Shown here in pieces: positions 56,029 to 64,000 of a stretch of DNA of 64,000 nt. The notes under the pieces are model-generated. The model was not told the DNA's origin. It worked only from the letters and a program-made list of their open reading frames with translations, and did no database searches. Each line of letters opens with the position of its first letter. Within the stretch, counting starts at the first letter, position 1. Source of the DNA: Episyrphus balteatus (lineage: Eukaryota > Arthropoda > Insecta > Diptera > Syrphidae); NCBI RefSeq assembly GCF_945859705.1, contig NC_079136.1, forward strand, positions 125,585,027 to 125,649,026, given 5' to 3'. A program made the translations under genes and the position numbers.

Positions 56029-57830
56029 AAAAAAATAAATACCACCAACATAAATCTCTCCATTTATGAGTAGCGAATGATACTTAAAAAAAGGATTTTT
56101 AAAAAAGAAAATCTTCGAAAGATAAAAATTAAAAAAAAATTAAATAAAAAAATCAAAATTGAAATCAAATTTAGCACAGAAGATGCCTGAAAAAAAATCA
56201 CACATCATTTAACCAACAACATAAACATTGCCGAAGTTGATTACTTCTCTTCTATATATTTTGTTTCTATTCGTTTGTTCAGCACAATTATTTATACCTG
56301 TGTAAAATTTAAAATAAAAAATTAATACATTAAAAATATATTTATGATAAATTAAAAAAAAAAAACTAAAAATAAGAAAATTTCCAATTTTTTTATGGAA
56401 ATCAAACAAAAAAACATGTTAATGTATTTTATAAAATAAACTACAAAAATTATAATTTTACTTTCGAGTTTTTTTTTTATTAAAATTAACAACAAAAAAA
56501 TATGTTAAAAAATAATAAATATCTATTCAGTTGATGTTCTCTAATGTTTTCGTTCTGTTTTACTGAAAACATATAAAAATATTTTGTCTGTGTATTTTGT
56601 ATTTGTAAATATATTTCAATAAAATTTAAAACATTAAAGAAAAAAAAAACAAAAAACTTAAATAACATTTTCTTTTATTTTCGCATTTTAATTTTATTAT
56701 TATTTTTTTTTTATTTTAAAATTAAAAGTAAATATTACACCATTTTTTTTTTTCTTTTATTTTTCACAATTTTAACGCTTAGCAAAGAGTAAAAACTATT
56801 TTTATTATTTTTTTATTATTATAAATATAACATTTTAGTTTCTGTCGACCACTAAAATTACATAATAATTTATTTATATATATTAAAATATTTATAATAT
56901 TGCCTCGGTTTTCATTTTTTTTTTCTTAATTCGAATAAAAACAATTTTCACAGGAAGTTTTTTATTAAAAAAAAAAAATATTTACGATATTATTGTTTTC
57001 TTTTTTCCTATAAATTTAACAATTTTTTTTTTTTTTAATTTTTAGTTCACCTACAAAAACTAAATCTATAAAATATATTTTTTGTTTGGCTTGAATTTGG
57101 GATCAAAAGTAGAGAATAGATTTATTATAGAAAGAAAACTAATTTTTTGTTTTATAGAAGGATTAATAACAATGAAACCTTTAAAATAGAATTATTTCTT
57201 TTGCTTTTTTTTTTAAATTAATAATTTTCTATTTTGTATCTATTTAGGTTTTTTTGTACAGAGTATTTTAAAATTTAAAAACAAAATATCAAAGAAATTT
57301 TTATAGCCCACTAAATCAAAAAAAAAAAAATAATAATAATAATAATAATGATAGAAAAAAAGAACAAATTCAAAGCGCGCACATTGTATCGATCAGTGTT
57401 GCTATTTTATATAACCCCTCTTGATTTTCAATTTTAATAAACTATTCAAAAACGTACATAAAAACGGAAAATAAATTATATTGTTCTCTATTTTCCAGGT
57501 TATATTTTTAAATTTTGACGAAAAATATATATTAAAAAATCTGATATTAAACAAAACGTTTTAAATGTATATCTGTAACTTAAACAAAAAATAAAAAAAA
57601 ATCTAAAAAATCGATTTAATTTATTAACATATTTAACGATTTATTAAATGTTACGTATTATAACATAAATATTAAATAAATATAAAAAAAAAAAAAAAAA
57701 AACAAACAAAAAACAAATATTTTTAAGCACTCATTGGTAATATTAATAAAGTATAGCAATTTAAAACAATTTAAATTGCTTAAGTGTAAAAGTAGTTTTT
57801 ATTTATTGGAAATGAAGGATCTAAATTTTA
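56029..57830. other. 3' flank of nrv1, no gene seen
   Basis: A/T-rich DNA with repeated AATAAA-like hexamers and an (AAT)n run near 57330. It may include longer nrv1 3' UTR forms. Confidence 0.5.
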
Positions 57831-57833
57831 AGG

Positions 57834-58380
57834 ATTTTCGAGAAAAAATCAAGGTTAACCCCTTGCCTAAAAATTAGGCATTTTCTAAATCCATCAAGTC
57901 ATACATCAAAAGAAAGGCCTATAATGAGCTGTACTCATAGCTGAAAACCAAAAGTTTTTTGAAGGTCTGGTTGCTGAATTATTTTTAATCGAATTATAAA
58001 AAAAAAATTTGTTTTTCTTTTATAAGAAAGTAAATATTTTGGAACATGATTTGGTTTTCAGATATGAGTTCACAATAAGCAGGCCTTTACATTTATTCAA
58101 ATAAAATTACAAATCTATTTTTTTAAGATATTCGAGAAAAAAATAATTTTTTTTCTTTCATTCGGAAGTATAAATATTTTCGGATCAAGATGTAGAAGAG
58201 ATTTGGTTTGCAGATATGACTTCACAATGAGCAAATGTAATTTTTAAGGATTTTCGAAAAAAAAAAATCAAGGTTAACTAACCCCTTGCCTAAAAAATAG
58301 GCTTTTTCAAAAATTTCCTCTAAATCCATCGAATGATATATTAAAATAAAGGCCTTTTTAAGCTCTATTCGGAACTAGGG
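57834..58380. repeat. Two inverted-orientation copies of the nrv2-intron ~290-bp repeat
   Basis: Blocks ATCAAGGTTAACCCCTTGCC, GCTGAAAACCAAAAGTTTTT, GGTCTGGTTGCTGAATTA and TTCCTCTAAATCCATCGA are inverse matches to the units at 6587-7350. The second copy starts near 58250. Confidence 0.75.
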
Positions 58381-60005
58381 CTTACATTCGCGCCGATTTT
58401 TTACATTTAACAAAAAAAAAAAAAAAATAAAATTTTGAATAATTTTTTTAAATATGTTTGTATGCCCAGAAAACAGAGAAAATTTGGGTATTGACACTAA
58501 CCATAATCGCGGGGTTAAAACATTTTAATCATTCCATCATTCATCTCTAAATATTTCATAAAAATATTTCTATCTAAATGCAATGCAAATGCCTACTCGG
58601 TAAATATTTCTATAAACTTTATAGCCTCGTACCTATTCACAACTCATTCTTTTTGATTGTTTTTATGTTATTTTATGACGGATTTTTTTTTTTTTTTATT
58701 TAAATATTTAAGTTATTTTTTTTTTATTAAATTTGTTTTTATAAAAAATAAAGCTTGTATTCCATCAAAAATAGTTTCTTGCTTGCTTGCTTTGCTCATA
58801 CTTAAAATATGTAGGTAAAATGTTTTGGTTTATTTTGCACTTTTATATCTTTTCTTTTCTCTTTCTCCATTTTTTTTTCTTTTTGTCATATTTATTTTTT
58901 CTTAATCTACTTAAATTTAAATTTATATATATTTTTTATTTTTTTTTTTTTTTTAATTTCATCTTAAATGTAATTTTAAATCACAAAAACAAAATCGTAT
59001 CACAATTTGTACCGAGAGAAATGTTCGATTTTAAAAAGTGTGGTTGGTATTGTATTGGTTTCTTGTTTATTTTCTAACAAATATTTTATTTTATTTAATT
59101 TTTTTTTTTTTTCTAAAGAACAAAAGAGAGAGAAAAATAGTTTGTTAACATTTAAGAATAAGAATTTTTTTTTTGTTAATTTTTGTTTTAAGTCAAGACT
59201 TATAAATATAGATTAAGTTTATAGATTCAAATGCATTTTTTAAATTCAAAAATGCATACAGAAAAGGTCTGATGAGTTTTTATTTTTTGTTTGAAAAGCC
59301 TTCATGATTCTTTTGCACCCCATAAATCGGTTTCATGGTACATTCGGTTGATATTATCGCGTATTAGATGCACTTTATCTACAGAATGAACAGAAAAATT
59401 ATAATTAAATATTCCTCAATCACTAATAAAATAAAAAATAAAAAAAAAATAAATAAATTATTTACCTTTAGGTAGGCGAAGAGCATTATTTTGTTTGATT
59501 AGAAATTCAATACACAGATCTTTGCTAATACCAAGCGAGTGCATGTTACAAGTGAACGTTCTACAAATAAAATATATTTTTTTTTTTTTGATTAAATAAA
59601 GCTCAAATAATTTAGAGTGTTACAATTTTTTTTAGCAAAGATGGAACCGTCGAGTTACGTAACTCAGAGATACAGAAAACGTAAAAGTAGATTCGCCAAT
59701 TTTAAGAAACTTTTATGTGGCAATGGCAACCCTTTTTTAATGGAAAAATTGTTACATGACTAAATTTTGTATTTCTTTTACTTTGCTCAAATAAAACAAA
59801 ATAATTAGCTGAAAGAGTTTTTACCACTTGAGTAGGGTTGCCAAGTTCTTGATCGTATTTTGGAGATTGCAATCAATTTTTTTTTTTTTTTTAAATAGAA
59901 GAGAGTTTTAGCTAAAGTACTATATTTTAACCTCATAATATTTGTTTAAACAAAATTTTCTAGCGTAAATTTTTTCATTTGAATAGGGTTACCATATTTG
60001 TAGGA
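58381..60005. other. Flanking DNA, no gene seen
   Basis: A/T-rich. It contains the palindrome GAGTTACGTAACTC near 59653 and GGGTTGCC-type motifs near 59705 (inverted) and 59833 that recur at 61485 and 63000, probably ends of dispersed repeats. Confidence 0.5.
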
Positions 60006-60010
60006 CTACG

Positions 60011-61358
60011 CACAGTGGGGAAAAGGCGGAAAAAACCCAACTTTCGGAAGTACGATTTATTTTGATACTGCACGTGTTTCTAACAGTAAATTAGTTGAAG
60101 AATCAGAAAATGAAAACTGTTTTTCAAAAAAAAAAAAAATTGTGGGCTTTTAGATTATAGCTCAAAGTTGAAAAATAGTGAAAACTGATAAAAATAGAAG
60201 TAGTTTCAAAATTATCTATTTACCGTATAATTTCAAGGTTTGAACCAACTTTTTTTGTAAATAGGCTTAAAATAAATTGACAAACAATATGGTACATTAG
60301 TTTAGCGAAAAAGAATTGAATACGATTTTTTTGACAAAAAACATTCCATTTTAGTGACTTTTTATGTTCACATAAGGTTTTAACTACTTCCTCTGTTTGC
60401 CTCTGTTGGCGGATAGGTTTCATTAGATAGTGGTAAATAGTTTTCAAAAAAAATCTCACCCGAAGACGTCCGTATTCGGTTTTTATAGCAATTTCAATCT
60501 GAAAAAGTCATTCAAAAAAGCAAAAAAAAAAAATAAGGCAAAAAAAAATAATCAGCTATTTTCGCCAGACAAATCTTTCGAAATGTATCTTGGTATGCTG
60601 AATCTGAATGTGAAGTCCGTTTTGCGAAACAACCAAGAATTTTTGATAAGATTGCAAAAAAAAATTTTAAACCCACAATTTTAAAGTTTTTCCCAATTTA
60701 GTCGCTGTTGGGATCAGGAGTTTGTTTTAATGACACCTGCATTGCACATTTACCTATTAGAACAAATTTTTTTTTTCACTAAGCCACTTTTTTGACTTTA
60801 TTTATAACTATCGGAATCGGAATACAGTAAAAATGGTTATTTGAAGCCTCTCTTATCTTTAGTTCCACTTGTCTCCAAAAAAAAGATAGAATGATTTGAT
60901 GGAATGTTCCGCTAATTGAACAAAAAGTTTAGGCTTGGTAGCCGTTTAAATTTCAGAACTAACCAAGGAAAAAAAAGTTTCCAAAAAAGTTAAATTTTGA
61001 AAAAAATGTCATAGGTACCTACCGTTTTTGGATATTTTTCCTTTTTTGAAAATTTTTGATTATTTTTTTATTTAGGTAAAATTTAAACGGTATTTATTAA
61101 TAAAATGTTCAAAAAAACTCAAAAGAATTTGATTTTTCTAGTAAAAAAGTGATTGGAAGTAAGTCATTTACAGCAGCAAAAACTTGATTTCAGATTTTTT
61201 AATATAATTTTTTTCTGAGTGGACGTGGCAATGAGTGGTCATTGATGTAGGTTTGTCTTGCTATGAGCTACCTTTCCTGCAAATTTCATGAAAATTGGTT
61301 CAGTAGTTTAGTCTTAATTGAGTTTTTTCCGGTCTCCCATACAAGGTGCCCCACTGTG
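60011..61358. mobile_element. Transib-like non-autonomous element with 12/23 RSS-like ends
   Basis: The left end is CACAGTGGGG (60011-60020) and the right end its inverse, CCCCACTGTG (61349-61358). CTACG flanks both sides (60006-60010 and 61359-61363), a 5-bp target duplication. On the left, heptamer CACAGTG is followed by 12 bp and AAAAAACCC (60030-60038). On the right, reading inward, CACAGTG is followed by 23 bp and AAAAAACTC (61320-61328). Transib and RAG-type transposons are known for CACWATG/CACAGTG heptamers, 5-bp duplications and RSS-like ends. Interior frames (60220-60459 minus, 60430-60684 plus) resemble nothing I know, so transposase would act in trans. Classification is inference; the element boundaries are well supported. 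Confidence 0.7.
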
Positions 61359-61363
61359 CTACG

Positions 61364-64000
61364 GTTCTTAAATTATTTTATTAATTTTTTTTAACTATTT
61401 ATGCTTTTGTTTGAAATTTTAAAAATTTTCCTTATTTACCCAACTATGATAAAATTATTCATATGACAGGTTTTCCTTTCAAACAGGGTTGCCACATAGA
61501 AGTTTTTATTTTATAAGTGGAACCCAATTTTTCCATTTTCAGTATTAACTTATCTCCAACAGTAGAGTTATGTGTTTTGCTGGGCTTTATCGGAATCCGA
61601 TGTCTGTTTGACCCGTTAAGGTCTAGATTTGGTATTTTTTCTGCACCTACTCAAAACCTGCACTTTTAAGGGTTAAATGGACATCGGATGTGGTTTTAGC
61701 GCATCAAAATAAATAAACACATGTATATTTTCTGCTTCGAAAAAGTGTAATTTGCTCCATTAGGACATTTGACAATCCTAATGGAAATGGTACTTGGTAC
61801 TTTTCTGTAGTAAAATATCATTTGCACAGTCATTTTTTGACGAAAAGTTATAAAATTTGGAACACTGAGAAATAGTAGTATAGTAAATACGAAAAAGCTG
61901 CCAACTTTTTTGTATCCAAAAAGGCCACTCGAAAAAGGTTAGCAAAAAAAAATTGTTAAACTGGAAATTTCCTTTTCAAAACCGTATCTCTGTAAGTAAA
62001 AAATTTAGCTAAATCAATATCAAACACCTATTTGATCTTGGAATTAGAAATTATTGTTCATATTTAATGAAACAAATTCAAAAATTTTTGAAAAAAAGTA
62101 AAAAAATGATAAATCAGTAAAAAAATATACTAGACCTTTGGTATTGGATATTTTTTTTATAAGCAACCATTTTAAAAAGTTTCTTATTATTTTAGTGAAA
62201 AAGTAAATTTCTAATTAATATTCCGAAGACAAAAAAAATCTATGCCGCCACGTTTCGGAGAAAATTATCTTGTAGTTCATATATCTAAAAAAAATGTGCC
62301 GTCGTAAATTTGTTTTTTTTTTGTTTTAAAATTATTAAGAAATATAATATATTTCTTATTTATGTAGGTAAATAATAGAACATTTTTGTCAAAATTGTTG
62401 TTTTGAAAAAGAAAATTTTATTTAAAGGCTTATTCCGCTTCGTCCTTTTGAATAAAAATGAGTTGGCATCTTTTTTCTTATTCTCAATACTAAAATCCTT
62501 CAATGTAGCAAATTTCTTCACTTTCATAAAGAAATGGCTATGAATTTGCATTATTTGCATACATTTTGACGTCAAAAAGCATGAAAGGCACCACTGTGCT
62601 CCGCAACGAACTATGAATAAATACGTGAAAAATATTATACTAGAAGGGCAAAACCGCCACAACACTACCTAAAACATTTTGTTAATTTTTTTTTAAATAA
62701 ATTTTACTTTTTAACACTCAACGCTAAATGGAAGAAAATGGTCACTGGGTTCAGCCCTTATTATAAATTTAAGCTTTGCATCTAAACGGGTTCTTTTAGA
62801 AAAATATTTGTATAGATTTGAGTATAATATGCAAATAAAGGTAATAAGAGTACAAATTTTCAACTTTATTTATTCTTTAAAACTTAAAACACTATTAGAC
62901 TATTTTCGCTTAAATTTAATTTTATCCTTTAAAATAATTTGATACTATTCATAAGCAATATATCTTATCAAAAAAAAAAAAAAAAAACTGAAATGACTCT
63001 GGCAACCCTATTACTTGATAAATGCTTCTGCCGATTAAGTTTCTTCAATCTAGATTTATAGTAGAGTAACTAAAGCAAATTATTAGGGAACAGCTCTGAT
63101 TTTGACGATTTTTTTTTTCAAACGTAGGTAATTAAAAATACTTTAAAGTCTATAGATTAAAAATTGCCGGTGTTGCCGTATTGTTTTTTTTAAATTAAAA
63201 TTAATTTTTTTTTACAAAACCATTTTGTTTCCTTAAATTTCATAAAATAAATGATAGCAAAAGATTCTCTAGGTAATTTAAGGAAAATATATAAAAGGCA
63301 GTAAGGGACAATCTTCCATCGTTTAAGCGATAATGCAATTTTCTAACATTCTGACCTCAAACATAAAAAAAAATATTTTGAAAACAACGGCAACACCTAC
63401 AATATTTTAAAATACATTTTTAAAAAGCCAGAAGCTCATTCTTATCTCTTAAATTTAAATCCACTAAATTTAATCAAGACTTTTTGAAAAAAATGGTCCT
63501 CAAACTCAGAATTTAAAAAAAAAAATGTTATTAGAAAAATTTAAAATGACTTTTTTCCAAACTTTTTCTAATAAAATATGAATTTATTTAAAAAAAATGT
63601 TTGGCCATAAATATTATCAGTTGAATTTCGAAGCAAAAAAGGTAAAATATATCACACTTTTGAAAAAAAAAAAAAATGAAAAATTACTTCAACTTCAATG
63701 GTTTATTTTTATTAAAACTGAATTTTTGCATTGGAATAATTAATTTTCTCAAAGACTGTGGTAAATAGGAACTTTAAATTTTTGCTATTTAACTTTGTAC
63801 AGTAAGGGTTATTAAATGAATAAAAAATAATTTTATGTTTAGATGTTGAACTTTAAAAAAAAATAAGTTACATTTTTTTTTCAAAACTTTTATTAAAAAA
63901 GTTCTTCGAAAATGAAATACTTTTTAATTTTTTTCATAAACCGTAATACATATTGACATTTCCTTTTATAATTTGAAATCATAATAAATGCTGCCAAAAA
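61364..64000. other. Flanking DNA, no gene seen
   Basis: A/T-rich with a GGGTTGCCAC motif near 61485, its inverse GGCAACCC near 63000, and an isolated CACTGTG at 62590 without the partner heptamer or duplication. No coding signal. Confidence 0.5.

Noticed and set aside
60220..60684. Transposase remnants inside the Transib-like element
   Set aside because: The two short frames there are Lys/Phe-rich and show no DDE or zinc-binding motif.
62590..62596. Another CACTGTG as a second Transib-like end
   Set aside because: No partner heptamer in inverse orientation and no 5-bp duplication nearby.

Overview
This is an AT-rich eukaryotic window, about three quarters A+T by eye, full of A/T homopolymers and transposon remains. 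The only host genes I can support are two tandem, same-strand genes for the beta subunit of the Na+/K+-transporting ATPase. They match the nervana pair of flies. The first (partial, 5485-7679) reads as nrv2 and the second (18058-55883, complete) reads as nrv1. Paralogue-specific segments match Drosophila nrv2 and nrv1 in the expected way, so a dipteran is most likely, probably a brachyceran fly. The species cannot be named from this.

Layout. 1-5484 is upstream or intronic DNA of nrv2; its first coding exon (cytoplasmic tail) is not visible and probably lies left of the window. Five nrv2 exons follow, ending at 7679 with a poly(A) signal about 110 bp on. 7.8-17.5 kb is intergenic and holds a 378-bp MITE and a 0.56-kb foldback element. 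A promoter-like zone and 5' leader of nrv1 lie at about 17.4-18.06 kb. Exon 1 of nrv1 (18058-18205) is followed by a 36.7-kb intron, and three compact exons (54952-55883) complete a 317-residue protein. 55.9-64 kb is 3' flank.

The nrv1 intron is a transposon trap. It contains an RTE-like non-LTR element with an intact reverse-transcriptase frame and a 17-bp target duplication; a Jockey-like element nested inside a long palindromic foldback; a Foldback-type element made of tandem sub-repeats with a 9-bp target duplication; a PIF/Harbinger-type MITE; two elements whose ends are G-runs followed by a TGTAACA or TTGACA-type motif; a MITE carrying a tRNA-like sequence; a segmental duplication; and several tandem arrays.

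The most interesting object is in the 3' flank. At 60011-61358 a 1.35-kb element begins and ends with CACAGTG, is flanked by a 5-bp CTACG duplication, and has an A-rich nonamer 12 bp inside one heptamer and 23 bp inside the other. That is the layout of V(D)J recombination signals and fits a Transib/ProtoRAG-like, non-autonomous transposon.

Both host proteins should act as glycosylated type II membrane subunits that partner the Na+/K+ ATPase alpha subunit and carry it to the plasma membrane; tandem duplication followed by divergence explains the pair.
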